Below are positions 7,094 to 13,696 of a stretch of DNA of 22,390 nt, piece by piece. Location of the stretch: contig DNXM01000122.1 of NCBI GenBank assembly GCA_003505905.1, forward strand, positions 3,471 to 25,860. Reading direction: 5' to 3'. The notes under the pieces are model-generated. The model saw nothing but the letters and a program-made list of their open reading frames with translations. It did not search any database and was not told where the DNA came from. Position 1 is the stretch's first letter. Every line of letters starts with the position of its first letter. Source of the stretch: Oscillospiraceae bacterium. Its GTDB lineage: Bacteria > Bacillota > Clostridia > Oscillospirales > Acutalibacteraceae. The position numbers and the translations under genes are program-made.

Positions 7094-7693
7094 ATGTCAC
7101 ACCGTTTTTTTGCCATGCTGTCCCGCATGAAATACATCAACCGTTGGGCGTTAATGCGCAACACACGCTCCGAAAATTTGAGCGAACACAGCCTGGAGGT
7201 TTCGGCAATTGCGCACGCTCTTGCCGTGCTGTCGAATGAGCGGTTCGGGACAGAGCTGAATGCGGAACGCACGGCTTTGCTTGGGCTGTATCACGATATG
7301 CCCGAAATCATTACGGGCGATATGCCGACCCCGATTAAATACGGCAATGACGAGCTTCGCATGGCATACAAGGCAGTTGAGCATCAGGCGGCGGAACGCC
7401 TGGTGGCACTTTTGCCGCAGGATATGCAGAAAAGCTATCGCCGCTATTTCATTAAGCAGGACGAGGACAGGGATGAGTGGCGTATGGTAAAGGCGGCAGA
7501 TAAGATTTCCGCTTTGATTAAGTGCATTGAGGAGGAAAAAGCCGGAAACACCGAATTTGTCGGAGCAAAAGAATCCATTGAAAAATTGATTGCACAGTTA
7601 AATTGTCCGCCTGCGGATTGTTTTATTGAAGAATTTATCAGCTCTTATCACCTGAATTTGGACGAATTACAACAAAAAGACCAAAATTTTTGA
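7094..7693 (+). CDS. yfbR: HD-domain 5'-deoxynucleotidase, YfbR type
   Basis: At 199 residues it has the length of E. coli YfbR and aligns with it throughout. Shared blocks are INRWALMRNTRSENLSEHSLEV (E. coli [22 protein letters not shown]), LLGLYHDMPEIITGDMPTPIKY, and a C-terminal SSYHLNLDEL. The HD metal ligands are present at H32, H67-D68 and D136, and R17-W18 matches the substrate-specificity pair of YfbR. The family dephosphorylates deoxyribonucleoside 5'-monophosphates and is soluble and cytoplasmic, acting in dNTP pool control. The ribosome site GGAGG lies inside the end of the preceding DUF2079 gene with one base between stop and start. A functional link to that membrane protein is not obvious. 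No terminator follows, so some readthrough to the sigma-factor gene is possible. Confidence 0.95.
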   Translation: MSHRFFAMLSRMKYINRWALMRNTRSENLSEHSLEVSAIAHALAVLSNERFGTELNAERTALLGLYHDMPEIITGDMPTPIKYGNDELRMAYKAVEHQAAERLVALLPQDMQKSYRRYFIKQDEDRDEWRMVKAADKISALIKCIEEEKAGNTEFVGAKESIEKLIAQLNCPPADCFIEEFISSYHLNLDELQQKDQNF

Positions 7694-7754
7694 CATTTCC
7701 GCAAGACTATTGTTAACTTTTCCAAAAAAATTTCAGAAAAGTGAAGAAAAACTC

Positions 7755-7783
7755 TTGACAAATGCCGGGAAGCAAGTTATTAT
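7755..7783 (+). promoter_or_regulatory. Promoter of the sigma factor gene
   Basis: A perfect TTGACA (7755-7760), a 17-base spacer and TATTAT (7778-7783). A TATAAT overlaps at 7781 with a 20-base spacer. The -10 lies about 30 bases before the coding start. Confidence 0.8.
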
Positions 7784-7816
7784 AATGTTACTTGTCCGAA
7801 TAGTGAGGTAATGCCC

Positions 7817-8380
7817 TTGAACAGCTCCGCATTTGAGTCAAGAACCGATGAAGAACTTGTCCTTTTGGCTCGTGAGCGTGAGCATAGTTCTGCGGCTGTT
7901 TCGGAGTTGCTTCGGCGTGTTGCGCCGTTCCTTCGACAGCGGTCTTTTGCTTTTTCCCACAACGAGGCAGATTGCCAGGATTATTTTCAAGAGGGTGTTG
8001 TCGGTTTTCTTTCGGCGGTGCGCACCTATCGGGCGGATTGCGGCACAAGGTTCACCACCTATGCCTGCACCTGCGCCTTGAACCGAATGCGCAACTTGTT
8101 GCGTCAGCGCACCAAAGGGAGCGAGTTTATCATGGTTTCACTCGAAACGGATGATGAAATTGCGGGTGTCTGCCCCGACCCACAGCAGGTTGCACAGACA
8201 CAGGACGAGGCAGAACAGGTTCTTCAACGAATCGAAACAGCGCTTTCCGCTTTTGAAAAAAGCGTGTTGCGGCTGTATTTGAGCGGTTTGAGTTATGCGC
8301 AAGCCGCCGAAAATTTAGGTACAAACGCCAAATCGGTTGACAACGCTATGCAGCGCATTCGCCGCAAGCTGTCCCGTTGA
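7817..8380 (+). CDS. RNA polymerase sigma-70 family factor, sigma-H-like
   Basis: A 187-residue alternative sigma factor. Region 2 is visible as DCQDYFQEGVVGFLSAV and RFTTYACTCALNRMRNLLRQ, which contact core polymerase and the -10 element. Region 4 is FEKSVLRLYLSGLSYAQAAENL followed by KSVDNAMQRIRRKL, very like the end of SigH/Spo0H (LDLYLEGKSY...KSIDNALQRVKRKL). It is shorter than SigH (about 218 residues), and the N-terminal block is reduced. The start is uncertain: ATG at 7811 lies only 2 bases after GAGG, while TTG at 7817 has an 8-base gap and is preferred. It has its own strong promoter and no neighbouring anti-sigma gene. It could be the main SigH or a paralog; the window cannot tell. 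Downstream lies a structured leader and a zinc-ribbon gene that may be cotranscribed. Confidence 0.88.
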   Translation: MNSSAFESRTDEELVLLAREREHSSAAVSELLRRVAPFLRQRSFAFSHNEADCQDYFQEGVVGFLSAVRTYRADCGTRFTTYACTCALNRMRNLLRQRTKGSEFIMVSLETDDEIAGVCPDPQQVAQTQDEAEQVLQRIETALSAFEKSVLRLYLSGLSYAQAAENLGTNAKSVDNAMQRIRRKLSR

Positions 8381-8399
8381 GGTGTCCGTACAAATACAT

Positions 8400-8460
8400 A
8401 CCCCGGTAGCTTAAACAGAGCGTGTGCAAACAAGGTAACGGTGTAAATCCGTTCAGGGGT
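8400..8460 (+). ncRNA. Structured leader resembling a tRNA without an anticodon arm
   Basis: The 61 bases close with ACCCC (8400-8404) pairing GGGGT (8456-8460); one more pair after a mismatch gives a 7-position acceptor-like stem. Next come TA, as at tRNA positions 8-9, and a D-arm-like hairpin GCTT-AAACA-GAGC with G10-C25 type pairing but no GG in the loop. The 3' part is a 5-bp stem AACGG/CCGTT with the 7-base loop TGTAAAT, placed like a T-arm directly before the closing strand. Only 15 bases separate the D- and T-like arms, too few for an anticodon arm. The loop also fits the TGnAAnT T-loop of cobalamin riboswitches. It lies 32 bases before the zinc-ribbon gene. A leader regulator or a decayed tRNA are the candidates. 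Confidence 0.4.
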
Positions 8461-8492
8461 GAAAAAAATCTTTTTTAGCGAGGTAGCACAAA

Positions 8493-8771
8493 ATGTACGA
8501 AGACAAAACTCTCATCTGTAAGGAATGCGGTCAGGAATTTATTTTCACCGCCGGCGAACAGGAATTCTATGCAGCAAAGGGCTTCGAGAATGAACCCCAG
8601 CGTTGCAAGGCTTGCCGTGACGCTCGCAAGAACGCCAATAAGCCCGAGCGTGAAATGTTCGACGCAACTTGCGCACAGTGCGGCGCATCCTGCAAGGTTC
8701 CGTTCAGACCCCGTGACGATCGCCCCGTATATTGCAGCGAATGCTTTGCAAAGATGAGGGAAGAAGCATAA
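8493..8771 (+). CDS. Double zinc-ribbon protein (92 aa)
   Basis: A small soluble protein with two four-cysteine zinc sites. The first is C9-x2-C12 and C38-x2-C41, in a domain like the probable zinc-ribbon (zf-trcl) family: LICKECGQEFIFTAGEQEFY then RCKACRDARK. The second is C60-x2-C63, 17 residues, C81-x2-C84, the CxxC-x17-CxxC type (ATCAQCGASCKVPFRPRDDR then PVYCSECF). Such proteins are common in anaerobic Firmicutes and some archaea, and their function is not established; RNA binding or zinc storage are possible. GAGG stands 9 bases before the ATG. Upstream is the tRNA-like leader and downstream a strong terminator, so the leader and this gene may form a unit driven by the sigma-factor promoter or an unseen weak one. 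Codon use is biased toward C-ending codons (cgc, aag, tgc), suggesting high expression. Confidence 0.88.
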   Translation: MYEDKTLICKECGQEFIFTAGEQEFYAAKGFENEPQRCKACRDARKNANKPEREMFDATCAQCGASCKVPFRPRDDRPVYCSECFAKMREEA

Positions 8772-8827
8772 TTATATAAGCACCTGATTTACTACAACTG
8801 TCTTATTTCTAATTTATGCATCCGTCG

Positions 8828-8861
8828 CAGAGCTGCCGAGAAATCGGCAGCTCTGTTTTTT
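8828..8861 (+). terminator. Strong terminator after the zinc-ribbon gene
   Basis: A perfect 12-bp stem (8828-8839 with 8844-8855) with a GAAA tetraloop, followed by six T. It lies 57 bases after the stop. Confidence 0.93.
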
Positions 8862-8877
8862 ATGTGGCAAACAGACC

Positions 8878-8906
8878 TTGAAATTTTTCCGGTTTGCTGA
8901 TATGAT
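8878..8906 (+). promoter_or_regulatory. Promoter of the epimerase gene
   Basis: TTGAAA, a 17-base spacer and TATGAT, with the -10 about 31 bases before the ATG at 8938. It begins 17 bases after the preceding terminator. Confidence 0.82.
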
Positions 8907-8937
8907 AGTTATATTATGGAAAACGGAGGTTTTCGGA

Positions 8938-9843
8938 ATGAAACGAGCAATTATTTCCGGCGCAACGGGTGCGGTCGGAACGGCATTGATTCAAAAACTG
9001 ATTCAAGAGGGCACCGAGGTTTTGGTGCTGTCCCGAAAAGATTCCAAGCGTTTGTCGGTTTTGCCGCAGCATGAATCGGTGCAGGTGAAATACTGTTCAT
9101 TGGAGGAAATGGCGACACTGGAAAACGACACAGGCAAAGAGTACGATGTGTTTTACCATTTGGCATGGGGCGGCACATTCGGACCGTCACGAAACGATAT
9201 GTATTTGCAAAACCGAAATGTGCAATATGCGCTCGATGCCGTCGGGCTTGCCAAACGCTTCGGCTGTCACACCTTTTTGGGTGCAGGTTCGCAGGCGGAA
9301 TACGGACGCACCGATGCCGTGATGAGCGAAGACACGCCGACCTTTCCCGAAACGGGGTACGGCATTGCCAAGCTGTGTGCCGGGCAGATGACCCGAATGG
9401 TTGCGCATGAGCTTGGCATGAAGCACATTTGGGTGCGCATCCTCAGCATCTTCGGCGAAAATGACGGAGCAGGCAGCATGATTTCCACCACGATTGAAAA
9501 ATTGCTGAATCACGAGCGCCCCGTTTTCACTGCAGGCACGCAGATGTGGGATTATCTGTACAGTGGGGATGCCGCCAATGCGCTGTATCTGCTCGGCGAA
9601 AAGGGCAGGGACGGTCGGATTTATGTCATCGGAAGCGGTGAATCCATTCCGCTCAAGGAATATATCAGCCGTTTGCGTGATGTGGTTGCACCCGGTGCGG
9701 AGCTTGGCTTCGGCGAATATGTCACCGCCGCCGCTCCGTTGAGTATTCGTGCCGATATCGAGCCGCTGAAGCAGGATGTCGGTTTTGCACCGCAGGTGAG
9801 CTTTGAAGAAGGAATCCGCCGCATTTTGGCATCTCGAACATAA
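8938..9843 (+). CDS. NAD-dependent epimerase/dehydratase (extended SDR)
   Basis: A 301-residue extended short-chain dehydrogenase/reductase. The Rossmann start is GATGAVG (G8, G11, G14). The active site is Ser118 in LGAGSQAEYG and Y141-x3-K145 in TGYGIAKLCAG, the complete catalytic triad type. WVRILSIFGENDG and DYLYSGDAANAL are typical of nucleotide-sugar epimerases and reductases. It probably converts a nucleotide-bound sugar (UDP- or dTDP-) in the cytoplasm for a surface glycan. No other sugar-nucleotide gene lies next to it, so the exact reaction is open. The start at 8938 has CGGAGG 8 bases upstream; a frame open back to 8878 overlaps the promoter. It is monocistronic unless the short frame at 9914 is real. 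Confidence 0.9.
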   Translation: MKRAIISGATGAVGTALIQKLIQEGTEVLVLSRKDSKRLSVLPQHESVQVKYCSLEEMATLENDTGKEYDVFYHLAWGGTFGPSRNDMYLQNRNVQYALDAVGLAKRFGCHTFLGAGSQAEYGRTDAVMSEDTPTFPETGYGIAKLCAGQMTRMVAHELGMKHIWVRILSIFGENDGAGSMISTTIEKLLNHERPVFTAGTQMWDYLYSGDAANALYLLGEKGRDGRIYVIGSGESIPLKEYISRLRDVVAPGAELGFGEYVTAAAPLSIRADIEPLKQDVGFAPQVSFEEGIRRILASRT

Positions 9844-9864
9844 CGGTAACAACGAAAACAAAAA

Positions 9865-9898
9865 GCAAACAGGCGAGCCTTGCGGCTCGCCTGTTTGC
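9865..9898. terminator. 15-bp hairpin between the epimerase and lipase genes
   Basis: A perfect 15-bp stem (9865-9879 with 9884-9898) and a TTGC loop. The T-rich flank is on the minus-strand side (TTTTTGTTTTC); on the plus strand the hairpin is followed by AAAAGGAAGGAG. It can serve as a second terminator for the leftward lipase operon. For the epimerase message it may be only a 3' stability hairpin. Confidence 0.6.
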
Positions 9899-9913
9899 AA
9901 AAGGAAGGAGTAA

Positions 9914-10015
9914 ATGAAAAAGAAACAAAAAGAAGAATTTGTCATTGTTAAGCGGAATGTTTTCCGTGTCTTTATATTACAACATATCTCGACAAAAAAT
10001 GCTAATAATCGGTGA
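9914..10015 (+). CDS. Possible 33-residue peptide
   Basis: ATG at 9914 is preceded by AGGAAGGAG with a short 3-base gap, directly after the 15-bp hairpin. The peptide begins MKKKQKEEFVIVKRNVFRVF and is basic, with a short hydrophobic middle. I know no family. The good ribosome site is the only argument; no promoter is evident apart from readthrough from the epimerase. The rest of the 260-base gap holds only the two hairpins. Confidence 0.25.
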   Translation: MKKKQKEEFVIVKRNVFRVFILQHISTKNANNR

Positions 10016-10066
10016 TATTTTTATGAATAATTTGTTAACAATAGATTTCAACAAGGAAAACGAAAA

Positions 10067-10100
10067 TTACGACCGATTCTCCGGGGAAAATCGGTCGTAA
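10067..10100 (-). terminator. Terminator of the lipase operon
   Basis: A perfect 12-bp stem (10067-10078 with 10089-10100) and a 10-base loop. On the minus strand it is followed by TTTTCGTTTTCC. It begins 3 bases after the lipase stop. Confidence 0.8.
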
Positions 10101-10103
10101 AAA

Positions 10104-11345
10104 TCAGGCTATGTATGTGCTTGAAATAAGATTGATTTGTGTAATGAAAAAGTCAATCAATTCGTTCGCATCTTTGGCGCTTGTTCCGTTGCCGGAGGTG
10201 AACCCCTGATGGGCGAATCGTTGGGTCGGCATGACCTGCCAAATGCCCTGTTTCACCGTGTCGGCGTTGAAGATGCAGAAAGCTTCATCGGACGGATGAA
10301 GCGCCGAAACAGTGTTGACGATTCCATCGTTCGGGTACCAGCTTTCATCCACTTCGATTTCACCGCCCAAGGCTTTGCCCTTGAATGACCCGATGGCACT
10401 TGCCATGGGGGCGGAAGCCAAACGGTCAAGCGTCGGCACATGGTGTCCTTGTTTGCCGACGGCTTTGGTGCAGCAGCCTGCGTAGGAATAGTAGTAGATA
10501 TCACTTTGCGTTTCAATGAACCTGTTCAATTCCGCCGAGCCGTGCAGGGTCAAGTCGTAAACACCGTTGTCGGGTGTGTTGATTAACCGCTTCAAATTTT
10601 GAATTGCTTCGCCGGAATGCCATTGCGAAATATCAAAGTCAAAAACGGTTTGAATCGGTTCCCGATTGATTGCCGTAAACAGCGTGTAAGCGGCTGCCAA
10701 AACGGGTGAGCCGGGGTCGGCCTGCAGCACATCGGTGAGTGTTGTGCCGTTGTGCGGCGAAGCGAGGGTCGTGATGCTGAAAATCCAACCGCCGTGACCG
10801 CCGGCAAACAGCGAAGAAAGAGAACCGTCCTTGGTGACCTGCTGCTCTTCCTGACTGCCCTTTGCCAACAGCGTGGAAAGCAGACGCACGGTGTTTCCGC
10901 CGAAGCTGTGTGCGATGAAATTGACTTTCTTTTCTTTTCCCCAGCCTTCGAACAGCGGCTTGGAATATGTTTTTCCATAGCGGTCGTGACCGTATTTTTC
11001 GGCGTGAGCTTTTCCGTAATCGACACGGGTGCCGGTGAGCTGTGCGTACAATTCACACGCACGGTCCCATGCGCTGGAGAAAGCACCGCAGGAGGAATCG
11101 TAGCATTCACAGCCGATGCTGTTGAAATAGGTGACCAAATTACCGTTTGCTCCGCCCCAATAGGGCATGGATTCGCTCAATCCGTCGTCATAACCCCAAC
11201 CCGAAAACCCGTGAACAAACACATAAGGATAGATTTGCGTGGCTTTTGTCAGCTTCACTTGCGGTGAATAGGCGCCGACACCGCACGCAAGTTGAATGAG
11301 TGCAATAATGGAAGCAAGGATTTTTTTCAGCAGAGAGCCGAGCAA
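10104..11345 (-). CDS. Secreted triacylglycerol lipase, zinc-containing family I.5 type
   Basis: A 413-residue alpha/beta hydrolase exported by a signal peptide (residues ~1-26, hydrophobic LASIIALIQLACGVG). The oxyanion region is YVFVHGFSGWG, the nucleophile is S147 in AHSFGG, the acid is probably D340 in YPNDGIVNTVS, and the base probably H379. D94, H114 and H120 match the zinc ligands D61, H81 and H87 of Geobacillus stearothermophilus lipase in exact spacing (20 and 6 residues), with KYGHDRYGKTY typical of that family. It should hydrolyse acylglycerols or other esters outside the cell. The start is a TTG with AGGG about 9 bases upstream; a stop codon three codons upstream rules out a longer form. 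It is last in a four-gene operon, 16 bases after the GH4 gene. Two adjacent Cys (291-292) are unusual for this family. Confidence 0.92.
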   Translation of the reverse strand: MLGSLLKKILASIIALIQLACGVGAYSPQVKLTKATQIYPYVFVHGFSGWGYDDGLSESMPYWGGANGNLVTYFNSIGCECYDSSCGAFSSAWDRACELYAQLTGTRVDYGKAHAEKYGHDRYGKTYSKPLFEGWGKEKKVNFIAHSFGGNTVRLLSTLLAKGSQEEQQVTKDGSLSSLFAGGHGGWIFSITTLASPHNGTTLTDVLQADPGSPVLAAAYTLFTAINREPIQTVFDFDISQWHSGEAIQNLKRLINTPDNGVYDLTLHGSAELNRFIETQSDIYYYSYAGCCTKAVGKQGHHVPTLDRLASAPMASAIGSFKGKALGGEIEVDESWYPNDGIVNTVSALHPSDEAFCIFNADTVKQGIWQVMPTQRFAHQGFTSGNGTSAKDANELIDFFITQINLISSTYIA

Positions 11346-11361
11346 GGTGCTTCACCCTTCC

Positions 11362-12681
11362 TTAATGATATTTCGGCAGATAGTCGCCGTGAGCTTCAAT
11401 CAAATCATCGCAAAGATGAATGATATCGTCAATGTTCAGTTCCGCAGAGGTGTGCGGATCCATCATCGCTGCCTGATAAATGGCATCCTTGCGTCCCGTA
11501 ACGGCAGCCTCAATGGTGAGCAGCTGAACATTGATCATCAGCGTGTTCATGGCGGCAAGCTGTGTGGGCAGCGGCTCCTGACGGCAGGGCTGAATGCCGT
11601 TTCGGTTGACCAGACAGGCAACCTCAACGCAGGCATCGGGGTGCAGGTTCGGAATTACCCCACGGTTGATGACATTGCCGCCGATTTTGTACGGCACATC
11701 GGTGACGATGGCTTCCATGATAGCGGAAGCATATTCCTTTGTGCGGGTGTGTGACACTTCGTCATGCAGATACTTTTCACGGTCACTTTCCCAACGGCTG
11801 ATTTGTTCAATACAACGGCGAGGATATTCGTCGAGCGGAATGTTGTAACGGTCAATCAATTCGGGATATTTCGACTTGATGAAGAAGTTGTTGTATTCGG
11901 CGTTGTGTTCGCTCGATTCGGTGCAGTAGTAACCCAAACGGCGAATGTATTCGTAACGAACCAAATCGTACTTGTCGGTTTTGTCACCCTCCAAAACGGC
12001 GCAGGCTCTCTTGCGAATTTCGGGGTAAAGGTCGGTACCGTCTCCGTTTTCAAGCTCAAGCAGCCAGCCCATGTGGTTGATGCCGGCGATGTTTTCACGC
12101 AGCGGCTCTTGGTATTCAATGCCCAAGCCTTCGAGCAAGCCGCGGCTGCAGGACTGGACAGAATGGCAAAGACCGACCGACTTGACGGGTGCGTAGCGAC
12201 CCAGCCAACCGGCAAGCTGTGCCATGGGGTTGGTGTAGTTGAGGAAGTAGGCATCCGGGCAAACCTCCGCCATATCGTCCGTGAAATCCTTGAGCACGGG
12301 AATGGTGCGCAGGGCACGGAAAATGCCGCCGATGCCGTTGGAATCGGCGATTGTCTGGCGCAGACCGTACTTTTTCGGCACTTCAAAGTCAATGATGGTG
12401 CAGGGGTCATACAAACCGACCTGAATGGCGTTGACCACAAAGGATGCGCCTCGCAGAGCGTCTTTTCGCTGTTCCACGCCGAGGAATTTTGTGATGGTGG
12501 CACGGCTTTGATTGATGTTGCGGTTGAGGGAAGAAATCATGATAAAGGATTCTTCCAAACGCTTGGCATCAATGTCATAAAGGGCAATTTCACTTTCGCA
12601 AAGAGCCGGGACGCACATTACATCGCCGAGCACATTCTTTGCAAATACGGTGCTTCCCGCACCCATAAAGGTAATTTTCAT
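11362..12681 (-). CDS. melA: Family 4 glycoside hydrolase, alpha-galactosidase (MelA) type
   Basis: A 439-residue cytoplasmic enzyme of family GH4, which cleaves glycosides by an NAD+-dependent redox-elimination mechanism with Mn2+. The N-terminal Rossmann motif is FMGAGSTVFAKN (residues 5-16). The metal site is C172-H173 within LCHSVQ, and H203 lies in INHMGW; NYTNPMAQL (148-156) is the conserved sugar-binding stretch. CHSVQ is the form found in MelA-type alpha-galactosidases, rather than the CN- or CHxxP-types of phospho-glucosidases. Substrate assignment by motif is likely but not certain; alpha-galacturonidase is the main alternative. GGAGG is 8 bases before the ATG. It is the third gene of the operon, 22 bases after GH130, so the two probably act on the same oligosaccharide. 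Confidence 0.9.
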   Translation of the reverse strand: MKITFMGAGSTVFAKNVLGDVMCVPALCESEIALYDIDAKRLEESFIMISSLNRNINQSRATITKFLGVEQRKDALRGASFVVNAIQVGLYDPCTIIDFEVPKKYGLRQTIADSNGIGGIFRALRTIPVLKDFTDDMAEVCPDAYFLNYTNPMAQLAGWLGRYAPVKSVGLCHSVQSCSRGLLEGLGIEYQEPLRENIAGINHMGWLLELENGDGTDLYPEIRKRACAVLEGDKTDKYDLVRYEYIRRLGYYCTESSEHNAEYNNFFIKSKYPELIDRYNIPLDEYPRRCIEQISRWESDREKYLHDEVSHTRTKEYASAIMEAIVTDVPYKIGGNVINRGVIPNLHPDACVEVACLVNRNGIQPCRQEPLPTQLAAMNTLMINVQLLTIEAAVTGRKDAIYQAAMMDPHTSAELNIDDIIHLCDDLIEAHGDYLPKYH

Positions 12682-12703
12682 AGCAGATTCCTCCGATTAA
12701 TAT

Positions 12704-13675
12704 TTATTTGCTTTCTAAGCATAATTTGATTAGGTCGTCAACATGAGCGGTGGCAAGGCATTCCATGGTGTCGGATGCGCCGTAATACAGCTTCACTTCG
12801 CCGTTGTCTTCCAAAATCATACCGCCGGGGAAAATGGTGTCCTGACGGAAGCCATCCTGTTGTTCGTAATCCTCTTCGCACACGAGCAACGGTTTTTTGC
12901 TGAAGCCGAGCACCTTTGACGGGTCTTCCGAATCCAGCAAGGCAATACCGCCGTAATATTGTTTCTGCCAACGCTCCTCCCAACCGTGCTTGCCTCTTGT
13001 TTTGTCTAACTCAACGGCGTGGAAGGTGGTCAGCCAGCCCTTTTCGGTTTTGACGGGCGGAGCGGCAGGACCGATTTTGTCGTTGGCAAACGGAACATCC
13101 TCAACTGCCATCACCAAACGGGATTTGCCCCAGTAGACGAGGTCAGGCGATTCGGACAGCCACAAATCAAAGCGGTCACGCCCACGGGAATAGACAGGCA
13201 TCGGGCGGTCAAGGCGAACAAAGTTGCCGTTGATTTTTTCGGGGAAGAGAACCAGATTGCGGTTGTCCGGCTCGGTCATGGAAATCAAGTCGTAGCGGTG
13301 AAAGTCCTCCGTGGTGAACAGTCCGCCGCGCAGACCGTGTTTGGTGTCCACGGCGGCACAGATATAAATTTTACCGTCAAGCACGGTGATTCTCGGGTCG
13401 TATACACGGCTGATTTCTTCGTCCTTCCATGCAAAACAGGGTTGACATTCAACATCCCATACAATGCCGTCGTCGCTTGTTGCCAAGCCGATGTTCGTGC
13501 CGGACAGCTTGCGGTTTTCAAAATCGCCGTAGTCGTTGCGGAACATCATAATGTATTTTCCGTTGTACTTCGTGACACCTGCGTTAAAAACCAAAGCGGC
13601 AGGGTACGGAATGTCGTGACGGGTCAAAACGGGCTTGTTGAGTTTTTTGATGATGGGGTCGGTTGTGTAACTCAT
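12704..13675 (-). CDS. Family 130 glycoside phosphorylase (beta-mannoside type)
   Basis: A 323-residue five-bladed beta-propeller enzyme of GH130. Members phosphorolyse beta-mannosides (mannosyl-glucose, mannooligosaccharides) to mannose 1-phosphate. Supporting stretches are FNAGVTKYNGKYIMMFRNDY (residues 30-49), GTNIGLATSDDGIVW, and RVYDPRIT with D93 as the likely general acid. DTIFPGGMILEDNGEVKLYYGASD near the end is the conserved closing blade. There is no signal peptide, so it acts in the cytoplasm. GGAGG precedes the ATG. It follows the MBL-fold gene by 21 bases. Subfamily, and thus the exact linkage, cannot be decided by eye; some GH130 members are hydrolases. Confidence 0.92.
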   Translation of the reverse strand: MSYTTDPIIKKLNKPVLTRHDIPYPAALVFNAGVTKYNGKYIMMFRNDYGDFENRKLSGTNIGLATSDDGIVWDVECQPCFAWKDEEISRVYDPRITVLDGKIYICAAVDTKHGLRGGLFTTEDFHRYDLISMTEPDNRNLVLFPEKINGNFVRLDRPMPVYSRGRDRFDLWLSESPDLVYWGKSRLVMAVEDVPFANDKIGPAAPPVKTEKGWLTTFHAVELDKTRGKHGWEERWQKQYYGGIALLDSEDPSKVLGFSKKPLLVCEEDYEQQDGFRQDTIFPGGMILEDNGEVKLYYGASDTMECLATAHVDDLIKLCLESK

Positions 13676-13696
13676 TTAATTCCTCCTCAAAGGCTG

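Noticed and set aside
8400..8460. A functional tRNA gene
   Set aside because: There is no anticodon arm, the D-loop lacks GG, and the T-loop lacks TTC; at best a tRNA-like or decayed element.
8400..8492. A cobalamin riboswitch
   Set aside because: Only the T-loop hairpin and short flanks resemble it; the other conserved core and the kissing-loop parts are missing, and the gene is not B12-related.
9187..9945. A 252-codon minus-strand frame
   Set aside because: Antisense to the epimerase gene and runs through the 15-bp hairpin; no start signal.
11764..12729. A 321-codon plus-strand frame
   Set aside because: Antisense to the GH4 enzyme; no ribosome site and no recognisable domain.
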